Assembly: GCF_022024035.1 (NCBI RefSeq)
Contig: NZ_CP091787.1
Location: forward strand, 1,736,001-1,800,000
Source of the DNA: Prevotella sp. E13-17
GTDB taxonomy: Bacteria; Bacteroidota; Bacteroidia; Bacteroidales; Bacteroidaceae
Direction of reading: 5' to 3'
DNA: 64,000 nt
Positions 54,283-63,858 of this stretch are shown here, piece after piece. Below the pieces are notes generated by a model. It saw only the letters and a program-made list of their open reading frames with translations, made no database searches and was not told the origin of the DNA. How positions within the stretch are numbered: the stretch's first letter is position 1; each line of letters begins with the position of its first letter. Both the position numbers and the translations under genes were made by a program.

Positions 54283-55935
54283 ATGAAAAGATATATTGTT
54301 TTAGCAGTCACCTCGCTGGCCATGTTGTCGGCAACTGCACAGGACACTTATGAGAATGCTCGTGTGTTAGGTTCAGACCTCAATGGCACAGCTCGCTATG
54401 TGGGTATGGGCGGTGCACTCGAGGCACTTGGTGCCGATATCTCGACGATGTCAACCAATCCTGCTGGTATTGGCATGTTTCGTCACTCCTATGCTTCGGT
54501 GTCTTTTGGTGGTGTCCATCAAGAGGAAGTTAACAAGTTTGATAATCTCGGCAAGACCAATCTCAGTATCGATCAGGCTGGTTTCGTATTCACAATGAAT
54601 CTTTTCGATGAAGACGCTTACGTGAACTTCGGTTTTAATTATCACAAGAGCCGCAACTTTGACCAGATTATTCAGGTCAACAATAGATTTACGCATCCAG
54701 CATCGCTTAACAAGTTGGCCTTTGCTAAGAATACATTCGGTAGTGATGTCGCAGGAGGATACTCATTAAACAATTATACCGGCAAATGGATGGGATATAG
54801 GAATAGCGCAGAAGTTAATGACTACGGATATCCATTCACTCAGTGGGACTATCTCTATCAGAATGTCTATAATGTAGATGATAAGAATGTGGCCAATGAA
54901 CAGGAGCCTGACATTATTTTCAATGATGCAGATAACTACTACTTTGACAAGTCTCATCGTGGCTGGATAGCAGATTACGATTTTAATGTCAGCGGTAACG
55001 TTCGTAGTCGTTTCTTCTGGGGCTTCACTTTAGGTCTTCACACTATCAATTACAAAGGATATAGCCTGTATGACGAAGAAATACTGAGTGGCGATGGACC
55101 ATCAATTGGCACCATGGTTCTTGAAGACGAGCGTCGCATCACCGGAAATGGTGTAGATTTGAAGGCTGGTATCATCTTCTTGCCAATCGAAGAATCTCCA
55201 TTCCGTATCGGACTTTCTATTTCTACGCCTACATGGTATGAGATGAAATCTGAGAACTATACAGTGCTACATAATAATACAGTTACCCCCGAAAATTACA
55301 AGCCCTGGGGCTATGATTATCTGTCAAGCGACGATGTCTATGAATATAAGTACTACACGCCATGGAAGTTTGGCTTGAGCTTAGGACATACCATTGGCAA
55401 TTACCTGGCTCTTGGAGCAAGCTACGAATACAGCGATTATAGCACAGCAGACACCCGCATCTATGATGGCACATACGATGAGTACGACAACGAGAATTCA
55501 TACTCTGACCGCGTCATGAACAATCATACAGATCGTACCTTGAAAGGCGTATCTTTGTTAAAACTTGGTGCTGAGTTCAAGCCAGATCCATCTATTGCAG
55601 TCCGTTTGGGTTACAACTATCAGTCGGCTGCCTACAACGAGAAAGGCTTTCGCGACACCACACTGGATTCTCCTGGAACATATTTTTCGTCAACACCAGA
55701 TTATGTCAATTGGAAAGGTACCAATCGTATAACTGCAGGATTTGGTTATCGCGTTAATAAAATTTCGTTCGACATTGCATATCAGTTTAGCAACACCAAG
55801 GGTATGTTTTATCCATTCCAACCTGATGTAGAATTCGATGATCCAAATGGAACTTGGGAAACAAACATCTCGACACCAAGTTCTTTGAATTTCAAGCGCC
55901 ATCAGCTTCTGTTCACGCTGGGATACACATTTTAA
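54283..55935 (+). CDS. FadL/OmpP1-type outer membrane protein
   Basis: A 550-residue outer-membrane beta-barrel. The signal peptide ends SATAQ, and the mature start ARYVGMGGALEALGADISTMSTNPAGIGMF matches FadL/OmpP1-type transporters, which take up hydrophobic compounds through an N-terminal plug with the NPAG motif. The rest alternates aromatic strands, ending LLFTLGYTF with a terminal Phe as barrel proteins need. The substrate in Bacteroidetes is not established. A perfect 16-base terminator stem follows at 55975-56016. Confidence 0.85.
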   Translation: MKRYIVLAVTSLAMLSATAQDTYENARVLGSDLNGTARYVGMGGALEALGADISTMSTNPAGIGMFRHSYASVSFGGVHQEEVNKFDNLGKTNLSIDQAGFVFTMNLFDEDAYVNFGFNYHKSRNFDQIIQVNNRFTHPASLNKLAFAKNTFGSDVAGGYSLNNYTGKWMGYRNSAEVNDYGYPFTQWDYLYQNVYNVDDKNVANEQEPDIIFNDADNYYFDKSHRGWIADYDFNVSGNVRSRFFWGFTLGLHTINYKGYSLYDEEILSGDGPSIGTMVLEDERRITGNGVDLKAGIIFLPIEESPFRIGLSISTPTWYEMKSENYTVLHNNTVTPENYKPWGYDYLSSDDVYEYKYYTPWKFGLSLGHTIGNYLALGASYEYSDYSTADTRIYDGTYDEYDNENSYSDRVMNNHTDRTLKGVSLLKLGAEFKPDPSIAVRLGYNYQSAAYNEKGFRDTTLDSPGTYFSSTPDYVNWKGTNRITAGFGYRVNKISFDIAYQFSNTKGMFYPFQPDVEFDDPNGTWETNISTPSSLNFKRHQLLFTLGYTF

Positions 55936-55974
55936 CAACAAGCGCTATTTATACATGATACATGGATAATCTAT

Positions 55975-56016
55975 AATTACCACTGCTCAAACATAAATAA
56001 TTGAGCAGTGGTAATT
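55975..56016 (+). terminator. Terminator of the FadL-type operon
   Basis: A perfect 16-base stem AATTACCACTGCTCAA / TTGAGCAGTGGTAATT with a 10-base loop, followed by GTTT. Confidence 0.85.
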
Positions 56017-56060
56017 GTTTAACCCATAAAGCATTTAAAGAATAAGGTCGCAAACATTAA

Positions 56061-56109
56061 ATAGGGTGCAGATTCTGTTTGGTACATTAACCCAGAATCT
56101 GCACCTTAT
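56061..56109. terminator. Second strong hairpin after the FadL-type gene
   Basis: A perfect 13-base stem GGTGCAGATTCTG/CAGAATCTGCACC, extended by an AATA/TATT pair and one wobble to about 17 pairs, with a 15-base loop. A short T-rich tail follows. It may be a backup terminator or the end of an unseen RNA. Confidence 0.55.
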
Positions 56110-56373
56110 TATTATATATAGGATAGAATTTATAAGTAGAACTAATAGTTATTTATCATAATACCGATTATCGTTTGTTTTACTTTTATTGTTTTATAGC
56201 CCCAAAAAACAAATTCGGTTATGTATGAATCACAATAGCGACGTGACGCTTTTACTTCATTAAAATGATCTTCAAAAAGGACTATAGTTATTGTTACATC
56301 ATCTTAAAGTTAAGGTTTTCCTTAGCAATAGTGATACTTTACTGTTGCAATAATGGCACTATTGCTTCATATC

Positions 56374-56453
56374 TAGCCCCTAGAAATGAACATCCCAAGG
56401 GCTATATGTATGCTTTCCAGGGGCTATAATTAACGTGTCTAGCCCCTAGAAAT
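56374..56453. repeat. TAGCCCCT repeat with alternative pairing
   Basis: TAGCCCCTAGAAAT occurs at 56374-56387 and 56440-56453. Between them AGGGGCTA (56419-56426) can pair with either TAGCCCCT copy, and a near match lies at 56398-56405. The two stems exclude each other. Confidence 0.75.
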
Positions 56454-56737
56454 AGCAAATCAAGACCATAGATTTATAACCATCAACGTCAAACTACATC
56501 ATAAAAGCATTTGTTTCGTGATGCAGGACTTGCCATCTGAGCGATTAAAAACAATAATTTAGCAATACAAGAGCTACTTTTTACAATTTGTAAGCGACTC
56601 TAATAAAAAATCTACTTTTTGTCATTTCATCACCTTTTAATTATTCCTCAAAATGTCTTTTAGACTTGATATTAATCAAGAACTAGCGATTAAATGTGTC
56701 AAAAAGCACATTAAACCACAAAATAATTGATAAAATG

Positions 56738-56768
56738 TTTGCGATTTCGGAATTTTGCTATAACTTTG
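56738..56768 (+). promoter_or_regulatory. Promoter of gdhA
   Basis: TTTG (56738-56741) and TAACTTTG (56761-56768) are 19 bases apart, with a leader of about 55 bases. Confidence 0.75.
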
Positions 56769-56829
56769 CAACCGCAAACGCAAAAAAAATAAACTTTAGT
56801 TCAAAATTTAATTAAAAAGGTAAAAGATT

Positions 56830-58167
56830 ATGAATGCAGCACAAGTTGTAGAGAATCTGAAACAGAGATTCCCCAACGAGCCTGAATATATTCAGGCCGT
56901 GAGTCAAGTTCTTCCTACGATTGAAGAAGAGTACAACAAGCACCCAGAATTTGAAAAGTACAATCTGATTGAGCGTCTTTGCATTCCCGATCGCGTGATT
57001 GAGTTCCGTGTAACATGGGTTGACGACAAGGGCAATGTTCAGACAAACATGGGTTATCGCATTCAGCACAATAACGCCATTGGTCCCTACAAAGGCGGTA
57101 TCCGTTTTCACAAGTCTGTAAATCTGGGTATTCTGAAGTTCTTGGCTTTCGAGCAGACCTTCAAAAACTCACTGACAACACTTCCTATGGGTGGTGCTAA
57201 AGGTGGTTCAGACTTCTCCCCCCGCGGCAAGAGCGATGCAGAAGTTATGCGTTTCTGTCAGGCTTTCATGAACGAGCTCTATCGTCACATTGGTCCCGAT
57301 GAGGACGTACCCGCTGGTGATATTGGCGTAGGTGGTCGTGAGGTTGGCTACATGTTTGGCCAGTATAAGAAGCTCACCCACCAGTTCCAGGGTGTACTCA
57401 CCGGTAAGGGCATTCAGTTTGGCGGTTCACTCATTCGTCCTGAGGCTACTGGTTATGGTACAGTTTACTTCCTCACATCAATGTTGGCAACTCGCGGCAT
57501 CGAATTGAAGGGTAAGAAAGTGCTGATTTCTGGTGCTGGTAACGTAGCTCAGTATGCTGCAGAGAAGTGTCTGCAGTTGGGTGCTATCCCCATGACAATG
57601 TCTGACTCTGATGGTTACATCTACGATCCAGACGGTATCGATCGCGCTAAGCTTGACTTCATCATGGAGCTGAAGAACGTAGAGCGTGGACGTATTAAGG
57701 AGTATGTCGAGGAGTATCCTACAGCTAAGTATTATGAGGGCAAGCGTCCTTGGTACGAGAAGGCTGATATTGCTCTGCCTTGTGCAACTCAGAATGAAAT
57801 CAACGGTGACGAAGCAGCTGCACTTGTAAAGAACGGTGTTATCGCTGTAGCAGAAGGTGCAAACATGCCATCACTGCCTGAAGCCATCAAGATTTTCCAG
57901 GATGCCAAGATTCTGTATGCTCCTGGCAAGGCATCAAATGCTGGTGGTGTGTCTGTATCAGGTCTTGAGATGTCGCAGAACTCAGAGCGTCTGAGCTGGA
58001 CAGCCAAGGAAGTTGATGACTACCTGAAGCGTATCATGAACGACATTCACGAGAACTGCGTTAAGTATGGTACTCAGGCTGACGGCTATATCAACTATGT
58101 GAAGGGTGCAAACGTTGCCGGCTTCATGAAGGTTGCTAAGGCTATGATGGCTCAGGGCATCGTATAA
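56830..58167 (+). CDS. gdhA: Glutamate dehydrogenase (NADP-type)
   Basis: The enzyme joins ammonium to 2-oxoglutarate to make glutamate, a main route of nitrogen assimilation in gut and rumen Bacteroidales. The 445-residue protein is the normal hexameric type: GPYKGGIRFHKSVNLGILKFLAFEQTFKNSLTTLPMGGAKGGSDF (with catalytic-site Lys residues; K124 in GGAKGG), DVPAGDIGVGGREVGYMFGQYK, and the dinucleotide-binding GAGNVAQYAAEK. NADP preference is inferred from overall similarity. It is a single-gene unit with its own promoter and terminator. Confidence 0.97.
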   Translation: MNAAQVVENLKQRFPNEPEYIQAVSQVLPTIEEEYNKHPEFEKYNLIERLCIPDRVIEFRVTWVDDKGNVQTNMGYRIQHNNAIGPYKGGIRFHKSVNLGILKFLAFEQTFKNSLTTLPMGGAKGGSDFSPRGKSDAEVMRFCQAFMNELYRHIGPDEDVPAGDIGVGGREVGYMFGQYKKLTHQFQGVLTGKGIQFGGSLIRPEATGYGTVYFLTSMLATRGIELKGKKVLISGAGNVAQYAAEKCLQLGAIPMTMSDSDGYIYDPDGIDRAKLDFIMELKNVERGRIKEYVEEYPTAKYYEGKRPWYEKADIALPCATQNEINGDEAAALVKNGVIAVAEGANMPSLPEAIKIFQDAKILYAPGKASNAGGVSVSGLEMSQNSERLSWTAKEVDDYLKRIMNDIHENCVKYGTQADGYINYVKGANVAGFMKVAKAMMAQGIV

Positions 58168-58212
58168 TCACGGAAATACCATTTCAACACATAAACTGAA
58201 TTCATAAAGAGG

Positions 58213-58249
58213 AAGGCTGCCTCGTAGAGTAATCTACAGGTGGCCTTTT
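58213..58249 (+). terminator. Terminator of gdhA
   Basis: An imperfect hairpin (AGGCTGCCTCGTAGA / TCTACAGGTGGCCT) followed by TTTT, 46 bases past the gdhA stop. Confidence 0.65.
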
Positions 58250-58273
58250 AGTTATTGGATATCAACCATAAAA

Positions 58274-58309
58274 AAATCCACTTAACAAAAGAACCTGTTA
58301 AGTGGATTT
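58274..58309 (-). terminator. Terminator of the lysE-tsaC operon
   Basis: A perfect 14-base stem AAATCCACTTAACA/TGTTAAGTGGATTT with an 8-base loop, followed on the minus strand by more Ts. It lies 22 bases past the tsaC stop. Confidence 0.8.
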
Positions 58310-58331
58310 CACATTATTAAGCAGTCTTTAC

Positions 58332-58913
58332 TTATTTTCTGATGATCTGCACTCCCCCATCCTGCTCCAACTTGATAATGCTTGATGGCTTATGTGGCTT
58401 GTGCTCCTGTCTGCGCGTCCAGCACACATAATCTACTTGTTCAATGATTCGAGGATCAATATCACAATAGTTCTGTGCCGCAGGTTCGCCACTGATATTG
58501 GCAGAAGTAGAAACCAACGCTTTCTGAAAACGGAAGCATAGTTCCTTGGAGAAAGCTTCATGCGTAATACGAATGCCAATAGAACCATCATCTGCAATTA
58601 GATTCTCAGCCAAATTTATTGCGCCATCGAGAATCAGCGTTGTTGGTTTCGCATCAGCATCGTTCAAACTGTCAATCAGCTGCCAAGCCACGTCAGGTAC
58701 ATTCTTCACGTAGCGTTGAAGTCTTGCGTCAGAATCAACTAAACAGATAAGGGCCTTTGAATCGTCGCGCTGCTTTATCTGATAAACACGTTTAACAGCA
58801 TCTGCATTGGTTGCATCACAACCGATTCCCCATACTGTATCTGTAGGATAGAGGATTACCCCACCCTTTCTCAGTATCTCTACTGCATTTTTGATGTCTT
58901 GTTGTTGTGTCAT
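58332..58913 (-). CDS. tsaC: L-threonylcarbamoyladenylate synthase (Sua5/YrdC type)
   Basis: The enzyme makes threonylcarbamoyl-AMP for the t6A modification of tRNAs that read ANN codons. The 193-residue protein is the short YrdC form with GGVILYPTDTVWGIGCDATNADAVKRVYQIKQRDDSKALICLV and the later STSANISGEPA and SSIIKL segments. All the Lys/Arg-rich binding elements of the family seem present. It is the last gene of the lysE-DUF4924-rfbD-prfC-tsaC operon. Confidence 0.93.
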   Translation of the reverse strand: MTQQQDIKNAVEILRKGGVILYPTDTVWGIGCDATNADAVKRVYQIKQRDDSKALICLVDSDARLQRYVKNVPDVAWQLIDSLNDADAKPTTLILDGAINLAENLIADDGSIGIRITHEAFSKELCFRFQKALVSTSANISGEPAAQNYCDIDPRIIEQVDYVCWTRRQEHKPHKPSSIIKLEQDGGVQIIRK

Positions 58914-58930
58914 ACTACGAATAATTGCAA

Positions 58931-60520
58931 TTAAAACTCACTTGTAAAGTGGAATTGAATATGTTCAAAATCCTGCTGAGCCATTTGAAGCACATAGCCC
59001 GAGTCGGCCAAGAAGACATCGCGTCCCTCTTTATCCTTGGCCATATATTGGTATTTACGCTTCTTGAAGTTCTCTAATTCTTGTTCATCATCGCTTGATA
59101 TCCAACACGCTTTATATAGATGAACAGGTTCCCATCGACACTTGGCATTGTATTCGTTCTCCAGACGATATTGGATAACTTCGAACTGCAGTTGGCCAAC
59201 CGTACCAATAATCTTTCTGCCATTAAACTGGTTGACAAACAACTGCGCCACACCTTCATCCATCAACTGATCGATGCCCTTTTGCAACTGCTTTGATTTC
59301 ATAGGGTCATCGTTTTCAATGTATTTGAAAAGTTCGGGCGAGAAAGAAGGCAAACCACGGAAATGTAGTTGTTCACCAGCAGTCAATGTATCACCAATTT
59401 TAAATACGCCACCAGAATCTGGCAAGCCAACAATATCCCCTGGCCACGCCTCGTCAATGGTTGATTTACGCTGAGCCATAAACTGTGTAGGAGATGTGAA
59501 GCGCATCGTCTTTCCCTGACGTACATGCAGATATGGCACATTGCGCTGAAATTTTCCACTACATACCTTGCAGAATGCAATACATGAACGATGGTTCGGG
59601 TCAATGTTTGCGGTAATTTTAAAAATGAAACCCGTAAACTTCTGCTCATCAGGTTGAACTTCACGTTCCTCAGCTTTTGTAGGTCGTGGAGATGGGGCAA
59701 TCTCTACAAAACAGTTCAACAGTTCCTGAACACCGAAATTATTTAGTGCTGAACCGAAGAATACAGGGGCCACCTCAGCTGACCGATACGATTCGACATC
59801 GAATTCTGGATAGACACCATCTACTAACTCAAGGTCTTCACGCAGTTTTTCAGCATCACTACTACCTACTCGTTTATCCAATTCATCGCTGTCAATATTC
59901 ACTTCCACCTTCTCGGTGACGCGCTGCTTGTCTGGTGTGAACAGATCCAGTTTTTTCTCATAGATATTATAGACACCCTTGAATTTTGCTCCCTGATTGA
60001 TAGGCCAACTCAAAGGACGCACTTTAATTTCCAATTCTTGTTCTAATTCATCGAGCAAATCGAAAGGATCACGTCCTTCACGGTCCATCTTATTGATGAA
60101 GATAATAACTGGAGTCTTGCGCATGCGGCAGACGGTCATGAGTTTGCGCGTCTGAGTCTCAACACCCTTAGCTCCGTCAACCACGATAATGGCAGAGTCA
60201 ACTGCCGTAAGTGTGCGGAAGGTGTCTTCTGCGAAGTCTTGGTGACCAGGGGTATCGAGGATATTTACTTTATACTCTATATCTTTACCCTCAGGTGTAT
60301 AATCAAACTCCATCACTGATGTGCTGACCGAAATACCACGCTGTTTTTCAATCTCCATCCAGTCACTGGTTGCTGTTTTCTTAATCTTATTACTCTTAAC
60401 AGCACCGGCAACCTGAATCTGTCCACCAAAAAGCAGAAATTTCTCGGTCAAAGTGGTCTTACCAGCATCTGGGTGCGATATGATCGCAAATGTTCTTCTT
60501 CTTTCTATTTCTTCGCGCAT
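58931..60520 (-). CDS. prfC: Peptide chain release factor 3
   Basis: RF3 is the GTPase that removes RF1 and RF2 from the ribosome after termination. The 529-residue protein has G1 HPDAGKTT (16-23), the switch-1 region with [32 protein letters not shown]3 DTPGHQDF, G4 [10 protein letters not shown] and the RF3-specific C-terminal domains. The ATG at 60520 gives the standard start [21 protein letters not shown]; the TTG at 60529 is less likely. It is 46 bases after rfbD and 17 bases before tsaC. Confidence 0.97.
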   Translation of the reverse strand: MREEIERRRTFAIISHPDAGKTTLTEKFLLFGGQIQVAGAVKSNKIKKTATSDWMEIEKQRGISVSTSVMEFDYTPEGKDIEYKVNILDTPGHQDFAEDTFRTLTAVDSAIIVVDGAKGVETQTRKLMTVCRMRKTPVIIFINKMDREGRDPFDLLDELEQELEIKVRPLSWPINQGAKFKGVYNIYEKKLDLFTPDKQRVTEKVEVNIDSDELDKRVGSSDAEKLREDLELVDGVYPEFDVESYRSAEVAPVFFGSALNNFGVQELLNCFVEIAPSPRPTKAEEREVQPDEQKFTGFIFKITANIDPNHRSCIAFCKVCSGKFQRNVPYLHVRQGKTMRFTSPTQFMAQRKSTIDEAWPGDIVGLPDSGGVFKIGDTLTAGEQLHFRGLPSFSPELFKYIENDDPMKSKQLQKGIDQLMDEGVAQLFVNQFNGRKIIGTVGQLQFEVIQYRLENEYNAKCRWEPVHLYKACWISSDDEQELENFKKRKYQYMAKDKEGRDVFLADSGYVLQMAQQDFEHIQFHFTSEF

Positions 60521-60566
60521 TGCTTTCAATTATTAGGATTTCAAGCTCACTTGCCTAAAACATTGT

Positions 60567-61415
60567 TTATAATTTCGCTATACATTCTCTTAATGACTCT
60601 TCCCAATAGGGTATTTCTATTTGATAAGTCTCTTTTATCTTGGTTTTATCAAGTACACTGTAATGTGGTCGTGCTGCTGGTGTGGGATACTCAACCGTAT
60701 GCAAAGGTCTTATCCGACAGTCTTCAATACCAGCAATGCGATAGATTGCCTTTGCAAAATCGTACCAGGATATAGCCCCCTCATTACTAAAATGATAAGT
60801 ACCAGGGATTATTCCTTTATCGATGATTGTCATAATGGCCAAAGCCAAATCATGCGCATAGGTGGGTGTTCCTATCTGATCGAAGATGACTCCCAACTCG
60901 TCACGTTCCTGACCTAAACGAATCATTGTCTTTACAAAGTTGCTTCCAAAAGTAGAATACAACCAGGCTGTACGGATTATCACTGATTGCTTACAAGCCT
61001 TAAGTACAGCAACTTCTCCTTCTAATTTAGTACGACCATATATGCTGTTAGGACATACAGGGTCTGTTTCTACATATGGCACATGATTTGTGCCGTCGAA
61101 CACATAGTCCGTACTTATCTGAATCATCCAGCCTCCACACTTTTCTATCGCTTTCGCCAAGAAAACGGGAGCGCGGCTATTCAACAGTTCGCACAATTCC
61201 GCATTGCTTTCTGCCTTATCAACAGCAGTATATGCAGCACAGTTTACAATGCCGTCGATGCGATGACTGATTACGTAATTGGCAATATCGTCTTGATTTG
61301 TAATGTCCAATTCCTTAATATCAGTATTGAAGAACGTATGCTGCGGATAATTTTCCTCCAGCAGTTGCAACTCATTGCCAAGTTGACCATTACAGCCCGT
61401 GATAAGAATATTCAT
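60567..61415 (-). CDS. rfbD: dTDP-4-dehydrorhamnose reductase
   Basis: The last enzyme of dTDP-L-rhamnose synthesis, reducing the 4-keto sugar with NAD(P)H. The 282-residue protein has the nucleotide-binding GCNGQLG (7-13), NCAAYTAVDKAE, the STDYVFDG segment and the catalytic YGRTK with Tyr126 and Lys130. rfbA, rfbB and rfbC are not next to it, so the pathway is split in this genome. It lies 3 bases after the DUF4924 gene. Confidence 0.94.
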   Translation of the reverse strand: MNILITGCNGQLGNELQLLEENYPQHTFFNTDIKELDITNQDDIANYVISHRIDGIVNCAAYTAVDKAESNAELCELLNSRAPVFLAKAIEKCGGWMIQISTDYVFDGTNHVPYVETDPVCPNSIYGRTKLEGEVAVLKACKQSVIIRTAWLYSTFGSNFVKTMIRLGQERDELGVIFDQIGTPTYAHDLALAIMTIIDKGIIPGTYHFSNEGAISWYDFAKAIYRIAGIEDCRIRPLHTVEYPTPAARPHYSVLDKTKIKETYQIEIPYWEESLRECIAKL

Positions 61416-61418
61416 GAC

Positions 61419-61964
61419 TTAATCAAACTTTAATCCTTCTTCTTTGTCTTTTTTATAATAGTCAGATAACATTCCTATAAACGTAGAAATCTCCTTCACA
61501 GCATGCGAGGTGCTTGGTGATACCTCCTTCTTTTGCAATCGGAGCATCATAACACCATACAGCAGGTTCAAGCATGTCTCAATCTCGCCTTCATCTTTGT
61601 TAGCACCATGATTGCGCAGTTCTACTATAAAAGGCAGAACCTTATAATAAGCGCTATTGTAGAATGGGAACTTTGGCGATGCTAATAGCTGGTCATGCAA
61701 CTCTGTCAACAACTGAAGCGTCACTTTATTAATCTGAAGATGCCCCTTATCCCGACAACCTTCTTCGTTCATCATCTTTATTAGATTACCGAACCAATCA
61801 ATTTCATCGGACTTTTGTTCATCATTATAATCAAAGCGATCGATATATTCGCGTCGAAGACGAGAAAGCGAACAGTCAAAAGCTCGAATTGTATCTTCAA
61901 CCTGCCACATGTAAAGCAGGTATTCCGCAATATTCTTTTTACGTAATTCCTGTGCAATAAACAT
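61419..61964 (-). CDS. DUF4924 family protein
   Basis: A 181-residue soluble, mostly helical protein. MFIAQELRKKNIAEYLLYMWQVEDTIRAF and the later LYGVMMLRLQKKEVSPST...EISTFIGMLSDYYKKDKEEGL match a Bacteroidetes-only family of unknown function. It is 12 bases after lysE and 3 bases before rfbD, so it belongs to the same operon. No catalytic motif was seen. Confidence 0.82.
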   Translation of the reverse strand: MFIAQELRKKNIAEYLLYMWQVEDTIRAFDCSLSRLRREYIDRFDYNDEQKSDEIDWFGNLIKMMNEEGCRDKGHLQINKVTLQLLTELHDQLLASPKFPFYNSAYYKVLPFIVELRNHGANKDEGEIETCLNLLYGVMMLRLQKKEVSPSTSHAVKEISTFIGMLSDYYKKDKEEGLKFD

Positions 61965-61976
61965 AATAAGAAATAA

Positions 61977-62657
61977 CTAAAATATATGATAGAGATGCAA
62001 ACTGGTAAGCGTTGAGAGTAAGATAATAACACTACCGACTATCACCAGCATGCCGATAATCTGATTTATCAATTTGATGCCATTTTGATCAAACTTGGTT
62101 CTAATCTTGTCAACCAGCCACGACAATGACCACCACCACAACAATGCACCTCCAATAATGCTTAGGAAGCCAACAATCATGTCGATAGGATGATCGGGCT
62201 GCAGTCCAAAAGCAAACTGGGCATAGAGTGCCATAAACAAGAATATAATAAGCGGATTGCTCAAGGTCACCAAGAATGCCGTGATGGCATTGTGTGCCAG
62301 CGTGCCCTTCTTTTGACCAGGCTTGCGTATGTTCTTTGTTGGGTCAGTGCGGTAAGTAAAGACTCCAAATAAAAGCAACATGATACTTCCCGCAATCTGA
62401 AGATAAAAACGTGTGGTGTCGTTGCTGACAAAATCGACCACATATCCCATTCCCAAACCGGTAATTCCTGCATAAATCATATCACTTACAGAAGCACCAA
62501 CTCCCGTAACAAAACCATACCATCGCCCCTTGTTCAGTGTACGCTGAACACAGAGTACTCCAACTGGTCCCATAGGCGCAGAAGCAATAATACCTATGAG
62601 CATTCCCTTAAATACAATATCTAATATGTTTGGTATCGTGTTAACAACAAATGGCAT
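61977..62657 (-). CDS. LysE family transporter
   Basis: A 226-residue membrane protein with six hydrophobic helices and the LysE/RhtB-type opening GMLIGIIASAPMGPVGVLCVQRTLNKGRWYGFVTGVGASVSDMIYAGI, including the PMGPVG turn and a charged pair in helix 1-2. Family members export amino acids or other metabolites; the substrate here is unknown. It leads a five-gene operon; its -7 box TAACTTTG (62666-62673) is 8 bases before the ATG. Confidence 0.9.
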   Translation of the reverse strand: MPFVVNTIPNILDIVFKGMLIGIIASAPMGPVGVLCVQRTLNKGRWYGFVTGVGASVSDMIYAGITGLGMGYVVDFVSNDTTRFYLQIAGSIMLLLFGVFTYRTDPTKNIRKPGQKKGTLAHNAITAFLVTLSNPLIIFLFMALYAQFAFGLQPDHPIDMIVGFLSIIGGALLWWWSLSWLVDKIRTKFDQNGIKLINQIIGMLVIVGSVIILLSTLTSLHLYHIF

Positions 62658-62665
62658 AATGTGTG

Positions 62666-62673
62666 CAAAGTTA
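62666..62673 (-). promoter_or_regulatory. -7 promoter box of the lysE-tsaC operon
   Basis: TAACTTTG on the minus strand, 8 bases before the lysE-type ATG, predicting a leader of only a few bases. Confidence 0.6.
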
Positions 62674-62767
62674 CTAATTTAAATTAGAAATTAAGAATGA
62701 GCCAATAATATTTTTTATTTCACGTATAAAAAATGTTAAGTAAGCTAATTATATCAAATAATTAATT

Positions 62768-62775
62768 TATCTTTG
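62768..62775 (+). promoter_or_regulatory. -7 promoter box of the ROK kinase gene
   Basis: TATCTTTG, 32 bases before the ATG at 62808. Confidence 0.6.
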
Positions 62776-62807
62776 CAAATAATTTTACTCACACTAAATG
62801 TATAATA

Positions 62808-63788
62808 ATGGATACACAATCAACTATTAAGCCATATGTTATCGGCTTGGACTTAGGAGGCACAAACTCTGTATTTGGAATTGTAGATGCCCGTGGCGAA
62901 ATAAAAGCCACAACTGCCATAAAAACTGGAGGTTTTACTTCTGCAGAAGATTACGTTGCTGCTTCTGTAGAAGCATTACAGCCCATCATTGAGCAAGTAG
63001 GCGGCATTGAAACAATTAAAGCCATGGGAATTGGTGCTCCTAACGGTAACTACTATAAAGGAACTATCGAATTTGCTCCTAACCTGCCTTGGGCACATGA
63101 CGGAATCGTACCTTTGGCAAAAATGTTCAGCGACAAGCTGAATGGTGTTCCTGTTGCCCTGACGAATGATGCCAATGCGGCTGCTATTGGAGAAATGGTT
63201 TATGGAGTTGCTCGAGGCATGAAAAACTTTATTGTGATTACACTTGGCACTGGCGTCGGTTCTGGCATTGTCGTCAATGGTCAGTTGCTCTATGGTCACG
63301 ATGGTTTTGCTGGTGAACTTGGACATGTGATTATGCGCCGCGAAAACGGCCGTACTTGCGGATGTGGTCGTACTGGATGTCTTGAAGCTTATTGCTCGGC
63401 CACAGGTGTAGCACGAACAGCACGCGAGATCTTATCGACCACAGAGCGTCCGTCCCTACTCCGCGATATAGACCCTGCAGAAATAACCTCCCTTGATGTT
63501 TCTATCGCTGCAGAAAAGGGAGACGAATTGGCTAATGAGATTTACGAGTTTACAGGTAACATGTTGGGTGAAGCATGTGCTGATTTTGCAGCATTCTCAT
63601 CACCCGAAGCCTTTATCTTCTTTGGTGGCATGACTAAGGCTGGCGAACTGATTATGAAACCGATTCGTGAGTCATACGACAAGCATGTTCTAAAGATATT
63701 CAAGGGCAAAGCCAAGTTCTTGGTTAGTGGTCTGGACGGTTCGTCTGCCGCAGTACTTGGTGCTTCTGCCGTTGGATGGGAGGTGTAA
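62808..63788 (+). CDS. ROK family sugar kinase (probable glucokinase)
   Basis: A 326-residue kinase of the ROK family that would phosphorylate glucose or a related hexose. VIGLDLGGTNSVFGIVD (11-27) binds phosphate, TNDANAAAIGE holds the catalytic Asp121, and the zinc motif is made of His173 with Cys184, Cys186 and Cys191 (GHVIMRRENGRTCGCGRTGCLE), with Glu170 beside it. There is no N-terminal helix-turn-helix, so it is an enzyme rather than a ROK repressor. It is divergent from the lysE operon. Glucose is the most likely substrate, but N-acetylated sugars are possible. Confidence 0.9.
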   Translation: MDTQSTIKPYVIGLDLGGTNSVFGIVDARGEIKATTAIKTGGFTSAEDYVAASVEALQPIIEQVGGIETIKAMGIGAPNGNYYKGTIEFAPNLPWAHDGIVPLAKMFSDKLNGVPVALTNDANAAAIGEMVYGVARGMKNFIVITLGTGVGSGIVVNGQLLYGHDGFAGELGHVIMRRENGRTCGCGRTGCLEAYCSATGVARTAREILSTTERPSLLRDIDPAEITSLDVSIAAEKGDELANEIYEFTGNMLGEACADFAAFSSPEAFIFFGGMTKAGELIMKPIRESYDKHVLKIFKGKAKFLVSGLDGSSAAVLGASAVGWEV

Positions 63789-63806
63789 TCCTTCAAAATA
63801 TACAAT

Positions 63807-63858
63807 TAACATTTGCCCCCGTCATCCTTCATGCATTGGATAACGGGGGTAAATGTTA
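63807..63858. terminator. Hairpin between ROK kinase and nadE
   Basis: TAACATTTGCCCCCGT (63807-63822) pairs with ACGGGGGTAAATGTTA (63843-63858) with one wobble, around a 20-base loop. It lies between convergent genes and includes the nadE stop codon. There is no long T-run, so termination is probable rather than certain. Confidence 0.6.

Larger units (their letters stand above)
55936..56829. other. Gene-free region before gdhA
   Basis: No protein gene was found in 894 bases. From left to right it holds the terminator at 55975-56016, a second strong hairpin (56061-56109), an inverted repeat GCAATAGTG/CACTATTGC (56325-56333 and 56357-56365), the TAGCCCCT/AGGGGCTA elements (56374-56453), an AT-rich stretch without obvious structure (56454-56730) and the gdhA promoter. 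One or more small RNAs could be encoded here, but no promoter-terminator pair was clear enough to call one. Confidence 0.7.

Noticed and set aside
55936..56829. tRNA or other known RNA gene in the long gap before gdhA
   Set aside because: No cloverleaf or TTCGAATC-type arm was found; only simple hairpins.
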